From Methanomassiliicoccales archaeon UBA147 (GTDB lineage: Archaea; Thermoplasmatota; Thermoplasmata; SG8-5): a stretch of 12,983 nt of DNA. A program made the translations under genes and the position numbers. The notes under the pieces are model-generated. The model saw nothing but the letters and a program-made list of their open reading frames with translations, ran no database searches and was not told the origin of the DNA. Below, one piece after another: positions 6,839 through 12,983 of this stretch. Where the stretch lies: the NCBI GenBank assembly GCA_002496385.1, contig DAJR01000036.1, forward strand, positions 77,708 to 90,690, written 5' to 3'. The stretch's first letter is position 1; every line of letters begins with the position of its first letter.

Positions 6839-8017
6839 CTACCACCCCCCCAGTCCCTTGACGCCGATCCATTCAATATCGGTATCCAGGCCGCCCTTCA
6901 ATGCCAATGTTTTCAGGTATATCTTCTCGATTACCTCGGGGGTCATGTCCTTGCCTCCCAGGCCGACGATGTAATTCTTCAGGAGAGGTCTATCCTTCAT
7001 GTCGTACAGGGCGCCCCTCACCTCCTGCGCCATCGGCCCCCAGTGCCCGAACGTGTAGGAGTGATCGCACATGGCCAGTATGTTCGTCATCCCAGCAAGC
7101 TTGCGAATCTCCTCCACGGGGAACGGCCTGAACACCCTGATTCTGGCCAGTCCCACTTTCTTACCCTCGGAACGGAGCTTGTCGACGACATCCTTTGCCG
7201 TGCTGGCTATCGAGCCGGCCATTATCAGGATAGCATCGGCACCTTCGCACTGGTAGAACTCGACCATGCCGCCGTAGCCGCGGCCGAAGTGCTTCTCGAA
7301 GTCCCTCTCGACATCGCGCCAGCCCTGGCGGGCGGCCTCCATCGCCTCGTTCAGCTTGTACCTGAACTCCATGTACATGTCCGGCATGACCAGCGAGCCG
7401 AAGCCGTATGGTTCGTCAACGTCCAGCTTGAAACGCGGGTTGAAGGGGGGCAGGAATCTGTCAACTTCCTCCAGCTCCGGGACGTCCACGGGCTCTACTG
7501 TATGGGATAGGATGAAAGCATCTTCGTTGATCATCGTGGGAAGGCGGATATCCTCTTTCTCTCCGAGCCTGTAGGCCATGATGATGGAATCCAAAACCTC
7601 CTGATTGCCCTCGCAGAACACCTGCATCCATCCCGTGTCGCGCTGTGCGATTGCGTCGTGATGGTCCACCCATACGGACCACGGCGGGCCGTTGGCCCTG
7701 CAGACATTGCTCATCACCACCGGGGTTCTGGCCCCTGCCGCCCAGATCAGCAGTTCATGCATGAGGAGAAGCCCGTGAGAAGACGTTGCGGTATAGGTCC
7801 TGGCACCTGCCATCGAAGCCGATATCAGCGCAGCCATGGCGCTGTGCTCGCTCTCCACCTTGACGAACTTCGCATTCATCTCACCGGACGAAACCAGCGT
7901 GGCAATCTTCTCAACTATTGATGTCTGGGGCGTGATAGGGTAGGCCGAAATGACCTCTGCCCTGCAGACCTTGGCCCCGTAGGCCGACGCGTAATTCCCT
8001 GTCATGACCATCTTCAT
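6839..8017 (-). CDS. porA: Pyruvate (2-oxoacid):ferredoxin oxidoreductase, alpha subunit
   Basis: PorA forms the substrate and thiamine-pyrimidine side of the POR active site together with PorB. The 392-residue product has the length usual for the archaeal separate alpha subunit. It opens with MTGNYASAYGAKVCRAEVISAYPITPQT, the family hallmark, followed by VESEHSAM with the conserved Glu that activates thiamine. Later come TATSSHGLLLMHE and the C-terminal transketolase-like part with RVFRPFP (about residues 295-301). The ATG at 8017 was chosen because AGGTGAT lies just upstream and the start overlaps the porD stop by four bases. Alternative ATGs two and four codons in are less well placed. Together with porG, porD and porB it completes a four-subunit enzyme. 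Pyruvate is the likeliest substrate, though a branched-chain 2-oxoacid is not excluded. Confidence 0.93.
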   Translation of the reverse strand: MKMVMTGNYASAYGAKVCRAEVISAYPITPQTSIVEKIATLVSSGEMNAKFVKVESEHSAMAALISASMAGARTYTATSSHGLLLMHELLIWAAGARTPVVMSNVCRANGPPWSVWVDHHDAIAQRDTGWMQVFCEGNQEVLDSIIMAYRLGEKEDIRLPTMINEDAFILSHTVEPVDVPELEEVDRFLPPFNPRFKLDVDEPYGFGSLVMPDMYMEFRYKLNEAMEAARQGWRDVERDFEKHFGRGYGGMVEFYQCEGADAILIMAGSIASTAKDVVDKLRSEGKKVGLARIRVFRPFPVEEIRKLAGMTNILAMCDHSYTFGHWGPMAQEVRGALYDMKDRPLLKNYIVGLGGKDMTPEVIEKIYLKTLALKGGLDTDIEWIGVKGLGGW

Positions 8018-8316
8018 TCTGAATCACCTTCCATGACCATTGTTATGGCCTGCTTGGGGCACTCTTTGGCGCATATCCCGCATCCTTTGCAGTGCCTGAG
8101 GTCGAACTCGGGGAACTCGTCCTCCTTCATTTGAACGGCCACATCCGGGCAGAACTTCCAGCATATGGCGCATTTGATGCACTTGGAGCTGTCCAGCACA
8201 GGCTTGAACGTCTTCCAGAAACCTGTCTGGTTGGCCGATGAGTTGACGCTGGTGATCGGAGTGAGCGGAAGATCCTTATAGGTCTTGTAAACGCCTTTGA
8301 GCTGTTCTTTGGTCAT
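8014..8316 (-). CDS. porD: Pyruvate (2-oxoacid):ferredoxin oxidoreductase, delta (ferredoxin-like) subunit
   Basis: PorD is the small subunit holding two [4Fe-4S] clusters that pass electrons from the PorAB active site to external ferredoxin. The 100-residue product has an N-terminal extension of about 40 residues (ending TGFWKTFKPV) typical of PorD. Two complete ferredoxin cysteine sets follow, Cys46, 49, 52, 56 and Cys76, 79, 82, 86, each ending in CP. All eight ligands are present. The ATG at 8316 follows a GGTGGTG-type site on the minus strand and overlaps the porG stop by four bases; its own stop overlaps the porA start in the same way. That tight coupling fits fixed stoichiometry in the complex. 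Confidence 0.95.
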   Translation of the reverse strand: MTKEQLKGVYKTYKDLPLTPITSVNSSANQTGFWKTFKPVLDSSKCIKCAICWKFCPDVAVQMKEDEFPEFDLRHCKGCGICAKECPKQAITMVMEGDSE

Positions 8317-8876
8317 TGCACCACCACCGAATCGAAAGCCTCCCTGGCTGCGGCGGCATTCTCCTCGACCCGCACCGGAACGTTGTTCTTCACCGCCTCG
8401 ATGAGGGAATCGATGCCAACCACTCCCGAGGCCTTTGCGAATGCACCAAGGAGCGAGCTGTTCACTATGGGCGCGGCCTTGCTACCCAGCTTGTGCTTTA
8501 TCGCGATGTCCGTGGCGCTGACCGTGACGAGTTTTCTGTCATCGGGGAGCTTCAGGCTCTTCCTCAGTTTCACTGGGTCAATTTTTGTATTCACCAGGAT
8601 GAGGCCCCCCGTTTTTAGGCCTTCCACGATGTTCACCGCCTCGATGAGCGAGGGGTCCATGACCACGACGAAGTCAGGCGCATAGATGCCTGACTTGTTG
8701 CGAATCTTGGTCTCCGCAATCCTGGTGTACGCAGTGACGGGGGCTCCCCTTCTCTCGACTCCGAAGAACGGAAAAGCGGATACCTCCTTGCCCTCAATAA
8801 ACGCTGCTTCGGCAAGTATGTTCGAGGCAATGACCGCGCCCTGCCCCCCCCTGCCGTGAAATCTTACTTCGATCAT
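8313..8876 (-). CDS. porG: Pyruvate (2-oxoacid):ferredoxin oxidoreductase, gamma subunit
   Basis: PorG is the gamma subunit, thought to contribute to coenzyme A binding in the POR complex. The 187-residue product begins with MIEVRFHGRGGQGAVIASNILAEAA, the defining signature, followed by FPFFGVERRGAPV (about residues 35-47) and the NSSLLGAFAKASG stretch near residue 139. It is the first gene of the leftward operon porG-porD-porA-porB-iorA-iorB. The ATG at 8876 gives the expected N-terminus; a weak ggtg site lies about eight bases ahead. The A/T-rich promoter region it shares with the divergent gene at 8967 lies immediately upstream. IorB at the far end of the operon is a distant relative of this subunit. 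Confidence 0.94.
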   Translation of the reverse strand: MIEVRFHGRGGQGAVIASNILAEAAFIEGKEVSAFPFFGVERRGAPVTAYTRIAETKIRNKSGIYAPDFVVVMDPSLIEAVNIVEGLKTGGLILVNTKIDPVKLRKSLKLPDDRKLVTVSATDIAIKHKLGSKAAPIVNSSLLGAFAKASGVVGIDSLIEAVKNNVPVRVEENAAAAREAFDSVVVQ

Positions 8877-8966
8877 TCAAAGCACCGGGCGGAGAATGAA
8901 CTTCAATTATTAATTATAATCGCCATTATCCTCAGAATGGATAGTTTTTTTATCGGGGGCGGCGTT
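8877..8966. promoter_or_regulatory. Divergent promoter region, por/ior operon and COG1325 gene
   Basis: Only 90 bases separate two divergently transcribed units. The centre is strongly A/T-rich (caattattaattataat, 8904-8920) and can provide a TATA box in either direction: leftward for porG (start at 8876) and rightward for the gene starting at 8967. GGGGGCGG just before 8967 may serve as the rightward ribosome binding site. A shared centre like this could let one regulator affect both units, but no clear operator was identified. Confidence 0.5.
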
Positions 8967-9416
8967 ATGCCCGCGATGGTTCGGAACATAAGGTTCCTGA
9001 GTGTCAGGCTCAGGGCCATGGCGCAGGCGACAGAGAGCGAGGAACGCGTACTCCAGGCAATTGCTTTCGCCTCCGGCTCGGATGATATAAACAGGACAAT
9101 CACCCAGGGCCATTTCGGCAACTCCATTGCAGTGTTCGAGGCAGAGCTGAAGAAAGCGGCCGAAATACGAAGGTTCACCGACAGCCTGGTGGGATCCGGC
9201 ATTTTGCCCCGGCTCAGAAACCAGATAGAAGCCAGGACCGATGAAGGCGGCGTATTCCATTTCAGGCTGGGCAAGCAGGAAGCATACGCAGGGAAGCTGG
9301 AGATCGCCTCCGGACGCGATGTCATCGACGTCAGGATGAAGGTCGGCGTTTACCCGGCCCGGAGGGTGGAGGCCGTAAGACTTCTCTCGGAATGGGCAGA
9401 TGCGATGTCAAAATAA
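8967..9416 (+). CDS. RNA-binding protein, COG1325/PF01877 exosome-associated family
   Basis: The product (149 residues) matches the archaeal RNA-binding family COG1325, often annotated as an exosome subunit or exosome-associated protein. Family features visible are the N-terminal strand IRFLSVRLRAMAQATESEERVLQAI, the TQGHFGNSIAVFEAEL motif (GHFGN is the hallmark, about residues 48-52), and FRLGKQEAYAGKLEI (about 101-115), where the KQEAY-type core is typical. A role in RNA binding or turnover follows from the family, not from this sequence. The ATG at 8967 was chosen because the family starts shortly before this strand; upstream ATGs at 8856 and 8940 would add unrelated residues, the first lying inside porG. 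The gene is divergent from the por/ior operon and 110 bases ahead of pepF. Confidence 0.8.
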   Translation: MPAMVRNIRFLSVRLRAMAQATESEERVLQAIAFASGSDDINRTITQGHFGNSIAVFEAELKKAAEIRRFTDSLVGSGILPRLRNQIEARTDEGGVFHFRLGKQEAYAGKLEIASGRDVIDVRMKVGVYPARRVEAVRLLSEWADAMSK

Positions 9417-9482
9417 AACCCGCCAAGGCGTCCGGCATCTATGCCCGAACCGATATATGCATTCTTATCTAGCGCAATGGTC

Positions 9483-9519
9483 AAAATATTATACGAGAGC
9501 GGAATTGTCCCGTGAAGGA
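9483..9519 (+). promoter_or_regulatory. Likely pepF promoter and RBS
   Basis: A TATA-like run, aaaatattatac (9483-9494), lies about 35 bases ahead of the ATG at 9527. A GAAGGA site (9514-9519) sits about seven bases before that ATG and supports it over the in-frame GTG at 9512. The predicted transcription start would fall near 9514, leaving a very short leader. This suggests pepF has its own promoter although the upstream gene points the same way. Confidence 0.45.
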
Positions 9520-9526
9520 AGATAAC

Positions 9527-11332
9527 ATGGGCGAACAACAATCAAGCGCAAAGGGAATTGAATGGAATTTTGAAGGGCTCTACAGGTCACTGGACGACCC
9601 GAAAATCAAGGCGGACATGCAGAATGCCGTGAAACGGGCAGAAGCTTTCGAGGCAAAGTACCGCCCGGTCCTGAAACGGGGCATCCAGCCCGCACTGCTC
9701 AAGGAAGCCCTGGACGAGTTCGAGGCCATAACCCGGGACGTCAGGAAGCCCTACTATTATGCGCATCTCAGTTATACCCAGAACACCCAATCAAAGGAAG
9801 CCGGCGCATTGAAGCAGGCGATATCCGAACTCTACGTCAAAGCGGAGCGCCCGCTGATATTCGTGGAGCTGGCATGGTGTCACATATCCGAGGCCGAGGC
9901 CAAGAGATTGATGAAGTCCCCGGAACTGGCCAAGTACAAGCACCTTCTTGAGGTGAAGCGGCTCATGAAGCCCCACCAGCTTTCCGAACCGGAGGAGAAG
10001 CTGATCAGCGCATTCGACCTGTCCGGGCGAAAGGCGTTCATAAGGCTGTTCGACGAGACCATCGGGAAGATCCAGGTCGATGTGATAATCAAGGGCGAGA
10101 AACAGACCGTGCCGATGGAAATTGCGCTCACGCTCCTGTACAATCCTGACAGGGAGAAGAGGGTTGCGGCCCAAAAAGGCCTCACGGCGGCGCTACGCAA
10201 CAACATCGACCTGCTGACATACATATTCAACACCCTGGTTCAGAACCATGCAACGGAGGACGAGTTCAGGAAAATCCCCCACCCCGCGAAGAGGCGGAAC
10301 CTGGCCAACGAGGTGGACGACGAGACAGTTGAAAGCCTGAAGGAGGCAGTGGACAGGAACATAGCCATGGTGGCCAGGTACTACAAGCTGAAGTCCAGGA
10401 TCCTGGGAATTAGCGACCTGAAGGACTACGACAGATACGCGCCCATCACCCAGGACACCATCCCCTGCGAGTACGGGACAGCCAAGTCAATGGTCCTGGC
10501 GGCATACTCCGGTTTCAGCCCCGTGTCAGGGGAAATAGTGAAGGAATTCTTCGACAAGGGCTGGATAGATGCAGACCCCAGGCAGGGCAAGGAGTCTGGC
10601 GCTTTCTCCGCGAGCACGTCATCCGACCACCACCCCTACATCATGCTCAACTTCACCGACGAGCTCACCGACGCGATGACCATGGCCCACGAGCTGGGGC
10701 ACGGGATACACCAGTACCTGGCGAGGAAGCAGGGGGACCTGCTCATGGACACGTCGCTGTGCATGGCGGAAACGGCATCCATATTCGGCGAGATGATACT
10801 GTTCAACGACCTGGTGGCCAAGGAGCCGGACCCCAAGAGGCGCCTCAACCTTCTGTGCGGCAAGATCGAGAGCATCTTCGCCTCGGTCCAGCGCCAGATA
10901 ATGATGAACAGGTTCGAGACCCGCCTCCACAAGGCCCGCAGGGAGAATGGCGAGCTCAAGACAGAGGAGATAGACAGGATATGGCTGGAGGAGAACCGCT
11001 GGATGTTCGGCGACTCAGTGGAAATGACCTCGGAATACGGGTGCTGGTGGTCCTATGTCCTGCACTTCGTCCATTACCCGTTCTACACTTACGCTTACTC
11101 TTTCGGGGAGCTGATGGTCATGTCCCTGTACGAGCAGTACAGAAAGACGGGCCAGGAGTTCGTGCCGAGATACCTGGATATGCTGGCGGCCGGCGGCTCC
11201 GACTACCCGAAGAACCTGATGAAGAACATGGGCTTCAACATAAACAATGCGAAGTTCTGGCAGAACGGCCTGAACCTGATCGAGCGCATGGTCAAGCAGG
11301 CCGAGGACGAGGCGAAGAAGTTGGGGTACTGA
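9527..11332 (+). CDS. pepF: M3B-family oligoendopeptidase (PepF-like zinc metallopeptidase)
   Basis: Oligoendopeptidase F cleaves medium-length peptides in the cytoplasm with a single zinc ion. The 601-residue product has the normal family length. The zinc site is His388-Glu389-Leu-Gly-His392 (TMAHELGHGIHQYLA), and the third ligand is most likely Glu415 in CMAETASIFGE, as expected for the M3 fold. The C-terminal tyrosine-rich stretch HFVHYPFYTYAYSFGELMVMSLYEQY, which lines the substrate cleft in M3 enzymes, is intact, as is the AAGGSDYPKNLMKNMGFN region. The N-terminal half is helical and matches the PepF_N type. No signal peptide is visible. The ATG at 9527 follows a GAAGGA site; a GTG at 9512 is possible. 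Hydrolysis of imported peptides would feed the amino acid fermentation implied by the por/ior operon. No clear T-rich terminator follows. Confidence 0.93.
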   Translation: MGEQQSSAKGIEWNFEGLYRSLDDPKIKADMQNAVKRAEAFEAKYRPVLKRGIQPALLKEALDEFEAITRDVRKPYYYAHLSYTQNTQSKEAGALKQAISELYVKAERPLIFVELAWCHISEAEAKRLMKSPELAKYKHLLEVKRLMKPHQLSEPEEKLISAFDLSGRKAFIRLFDETIGKIQVDVIIKGEKQTVPMEIALTLLYNPDREKRVAAQKGLTAALRNNIDLLTYIFNTLVQNHATEDEFRKIPHPAKRRNLANEVDDETVESLKEAVDRNIAMVARYYKLKSRILGISDLKDYDRYAPITQDTIPCEYGTAKSMVLAAYSGFSPVSGEIVKEFFDKGWIDADPRQGKESGAFSASTSSDHHPYIMLNFTDELTDAMTMAHELGHGIHQYLARKQGDLLMDTSLCMAETASIFGEMILFNDLVAKEPDPKRRLNLLCGKIESIFASVQRQIMMNRFETRLHKARRENGELKTEEIDRIWLEENRWMFGDSVEMTSEYGCWWSYVLHFVHYPFYTYAYSFGELMVMSLYEQYRKTGQEFVPRYLDMLAAGGSDYPKNLMKNMGFNINNAKFWQNGLNLIERMVKQAEDEAKKLGY

Positions 11333-11711
11333 GTTTCTTCGGCCATGCCCATTGCCCGATGCCCGGGCAAGCGCACATAAAAGGATGAGAGAATCGCTGT
11401 CTGTGCAAGAGTTGGTACATCGGGGGGCCACAGTGAACGTTGGGTAAGGCCCCATACCACTGCCCTCGCAACTAATGGCCGAATTATGTTTGTTTGGGGC
11501 CATTAGTCTCGCTCGCATCGATGTTCACAGGTTGAAGCGGAGCTACGATGCTCGTACAGGCAGGGCTAGAGGAGAAATGCACGCTGTGCATCACAACAGC
11601 CAGATTTTCAAAATCTGGCATTATGACCCCGCCCTCCAGCTAGCATAATGCGAAATTCAGGCGAGGCATGATCGGGTTGAATGGGTGCCGGAGCTACGGG
11701 CCGGGAATCCG
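11333..11711. other. Non-coding region packed with hairpins
   Basis: No gene is seen between the convergent pepF and crotonase genes, but the stretch is full of inverted repeats. Arms are ttgcccg/cgggcaa (11352-11358/11364-11370), ggggcc/ggcccc (11424-11429/11448-11453), actaatggcc/ggccattagt (11471-11480/11498-11507), tacga/tcgta (11544-11548/11552-11556), atgcac/gtgcat (11577-11582/11586-11591), gccagatttt/aaaatctggc (11599-11608/11610-11619) and gcattatg/cataatgc (11618-11625/11644-11651). The stems are perfect and differ in sequence, and none is followed by a long T-run. This may be a structured RNA, a string of mobile palindromic remnants, or both. The orientation of any transcript is unknown. 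Confidence 0.55.
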
Positions 11712-12500
11712 CTATTTCCCGACGAACTTCGGCTCGCGTTTCTCCGCGAAGGCCGTGACCCCTTCCCGGAAGTCCTCAGTCGCGCCAGAAATGGAAATCA
11801 TGTGCCGTTCCGCCGCAAGATGTTCCTCCAGCCGGCTGTTCTCGCTCAGCCTGAGAAGTGTCTTGGCGCGGCCTATTGCCAGGCCCGGACCTTTTCCAAT
11901 CTTTTCAGCCACACCGAGGACCGTCTCCATGAGTTTTTCAGGTTCGACGGCTTGGTTGATGAGCCCAAGATGCTCGGCCGTTTCCGCGTCGATTGTCTCG
12001 CTCAGGAATATCAGTTCCCTGGCCTTGGCAGTGCCCACCAGCCTGGGCAGGAAATAGGTGCCGCACCCAGGCGCCAGTCCTATCTTCATGAACCCCATGT
12101 TGAATTTTGCTTTTTTCGAGGCGTACCGAAGGTCGCAGGCCATCGCAAGTGCGGCGCCGGCGCCCACGGCATGGCCGTTGACCGCCGCGATGACCGCCTT
12201 CTCCATGGTGTAAATCCTGTGTACCGGCTTGTGGATCCAGCCCGAAAGCTCCGCTAGGAATTTCTCCGGGTCAGGGGCATCCGCCATGGCCTTGACATTG
12301 CCTCCGGCGCAGAATCCTTTTCCCTTCCCTGTGATGATGATGACTTTGATTTCCTCATCTTCCTGGCATTCCAGGAGCGCATCCTCCAGTTCCTCGGACA
12401 TTTGTGCGTCCAGCGCGTTCATGTTGTCCGGCGTCGCCAGGGTCAGCGTCGCTATCCCGTCTTTCGTCTCGGCCTCGATGCTTTTGTAGGTCAATCTCAC
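11712..12500 (-). CDS. Enoyl-CoA hydratase/isomerase (crotonase) family protein, atypical active site
   Basis: The 262-residue product has the crotonase fold signatures: oxyanion-hole segment GFCAGGNVKAM (residues 62-72), AAVNGHAVGAGAALAMACDLRYAS (105-128) and IGLAPGCGTYFLPRLVG (140-156). Crotonases act on acyl-CoA thioesters. The two catalytic glutamates of classical enoyl-CoA hydratase appear to be absent: the position equal to Glu144 of rat crotonase is Ala117 and that equal to Glu164 is Phe137. The aspartate used by PaaG-type isomerases (in LxPDxGG) is Gly145. The exact reaction therefore cannot be assigned. The start is uncertain: GTG at 12500 gives the normal family length, GTG at 12518 is possible, and the frame is open to 12626. 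The gene stands alone between two hairpin-rich regions; a link to amino acid or acyl-CoA breakdown is inferred only. Confidence 0.85.
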   Translation of the reverse strand: MRLTYKSIEAETKDGIATLTLATPDNMNALDAQMSEELEDALLECQEDEEIKVIIITGKGKGFCAGGNVKAMADAPDPEKFLAELSGWIHKPVHRIYTMEKAVIAAVNGHAVGAGAALAMACDLRYASKKAKFNMGFMKIGLAPGCGTYFLPRLVGTAKARELIFLSETIDAETAEHLGLINQAVEPEKLMETVLGVAEKIGKGPGLAIGRAKTLLRLSENSRLEEHLAAERHMISISGATEDFREGVTAFAEKREPKFVGK

Positions 12501-12983
12501 ACCCGGATGCACATTCACCGGCAATACAAAATGGTTTTTCCCAACGCAAGTTGAATGCGCCTCCCAGTTTGAATACTGCCCACACGTTCCTCGTTTCCGA
12601 ATCCCGAAGGGTTCGGATACCGACAAAAACGCACGCAGGCTTCGGATGCCGATAATTACTGCCTAAATGCCGAGATAGTGCCGAATCAAGATTCGGCTAA
12701 GTCGCAACCAAGTATGGTTGCTCCACGCTCCCCCCTCCAGGGCTGGGATGAATCGATGAATTAAGACAGAATCAATGTCCAACCATATTTCATCGAGAGA
12801 ACTGCTCCGACCACATCAACTCGGATTCGAAGGAGCAGTGCGAATCGGCATGAGCAGTAACGTGGGATATGCCGTTGCATGCCGTCCTAATATGTTCAAA
12901 GAAAATCGAAGCCTTCCAGCTTCGAGAAATCAGGCATGCTCCATTTTGAGATTTCAAAATGGGTTTGCCGAATATCTGATTCG
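12501..12983. other. Non-coding hairpin array upstream of the crotonase gene
   Basis: No gene was recognised here. From 12680 to the window end there is an almost continuous series of inverted repeats: gccgaatc/gattcggc (12680-12687/12690-12697), gcaacca/tggttgc (12704-12710/12715-12721), tcgatgaa/ttcatcga (12753-12760/12789-12796), actgctcc/ggagcagt (12801-12808/12832-12839), cggcat/atgccg (12846-12851/12869-12874), tcgaagc/gcttcga (12906-12912/12919-12925), ccattttga/tcaaaatgg (12941-12949/12954-12962) and cgaat/attcg (12969-12973/12979-12983, cut by the window end). The word ttcggatrccga also occurs directly at 12612-12623 and 12641-12652. The crotonase promoter should lie at the left edge of this stretch, but no strong TATA box was identified. 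Confidence 0.55.
12897..12939. repeat. 43-bp hairpin-containing repeat, right copy
   Basis: This copy matches positions 1-43 in the same orientation, differing only at 12926 (g instead of t). The internal hairpin keeps arms tcgaagc (12906-12912) and gcttcga (12919-12925) around a six-base loop. Similarity to the left copy stops at about 12939; the following bases (ccattttgag...) differ from those after position 43. It lies inside the larger hairpin array near the right end of the window. Confidence 0.8.

Noticed and set aside
6776..7510. Plus-strand open frame of 244 codons opposite porA
   Set aside because: It is antisense to porA, whose protein matches its family along the full length; the translated product has no recognisable features.
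11352..11370. Intrinsic terminator of pepF
   Set aside because: The hairpin ttgcccg/cgggcaa is followed by gcgcacataaaa rather than a T-run, so it does not fit a bacterial-type or archaeal T-tract terminator.
11685..12257. Plus-strand open frame of 190 codons opposite the crotonase gene
   Set aside because: The minus strand encodes clear crotonase motifs over the same bases, so this frame is a shadow.
12501..12626. N-terminal extension of the crotonase gene to an ATG at 12626
   Set aside because: The extra 42 residues have no family counterpart and the GTG at 12500 gives the normal length; kept only as an alternative start.
12609..12652. Possible tRNA T-arm (ttcggat loops between ggg/acc and ggc/gcc)
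   Set aside because: The loop lacks the invariant A of a TTCRANY loop, stems are only three bases or mismatched, and no acceptor, D or anticodon arms were found nearby.
12680..12983. CRISPR array
   Set aside because: The hairpins differ from one another in sequence, so there is no constant repeat with regular spacers, and no cas gene is present.
1..12983. Complete circular element with terminal redundancy
   Set aside because: The end repeats are only 43 bases, differ at one position, and the right copy is followed by 44 more bases not found after the left copy; no replication or mobilisation gene is present.

Overview
The window looks like chromosomal DNA of an anaerobic, peptide- and amino-acid-fermenting archaeon. 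The evidence is a COG1325/PF01877-type RNA-binding protein (an archaeal exosome-associated family), archaeal-style multi-subunit 2-oxoacid:ferredoxin oxidoreductases, A/T-rich TATA-like boxes ahead of several genes, and GGTGA-type ribosome binding sites. The protein style and the secreted metalloprotease suggest a Thermoplasmatota-like euryarchaeon, but that placement is an inference. No rRNA, tRNA, CRISPR array, insertion sequence or integrase was seen.

Layout from left to right. Positions 1-401 are non-coding and rich in short direct and inverted repeats. gcvH (402-779, +) meets an ORF6N/PLD-like gene (776-1708, -) tail to tail, with overlapping stop codons. A divergent promoter region separates that gene from a secreted, membrane-anchored metalloprotease-like protein (1883-3415, +). 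A leftward operon of six genes fills 3425-8876; in transcription order it is porG, porD, porA, porB, iorA, iorB. A second divergent promoter region (8877-8966) drives this operon and, to the right, a COG1325-family gene (8967-9416). This is followed by an M3B oligoendopeptidase (9527-11332). A crotonase-family gene (11712-12500, -) lies between two non-coding stretches (11333-11711 and 12501-12983), both packed with small perfect hairpins.

Metabolic reading. The extracellular protease-like protein and PepF fit breakdown of proteins and oligopeptides. IorAB would oxidise aryl-pyruvates made by transamination of aromatic amino acids. PorGDAB would oxidise pyruvate or a related 2-oxoacid. Both pass electrons to ferredoxin and yield acyl-CoA. 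The crotonase-like protein could act on acyl-CoA, but it lacks the usual catalytic glutamates. This linkage is inference from family and gene order.

Unusual points. A 43-bp repeat containing a hairpin lies at both extreme ends of the window, with one mismatch. The two right-hand intergenic regions are strings of hairpins of unrelated sequence. The protease has an unusual multi-domain architecture. The crotonase has lost its canonical acid/base residues. The ORF6N gene is clearly more A/T-rich than the core metabolic genes.
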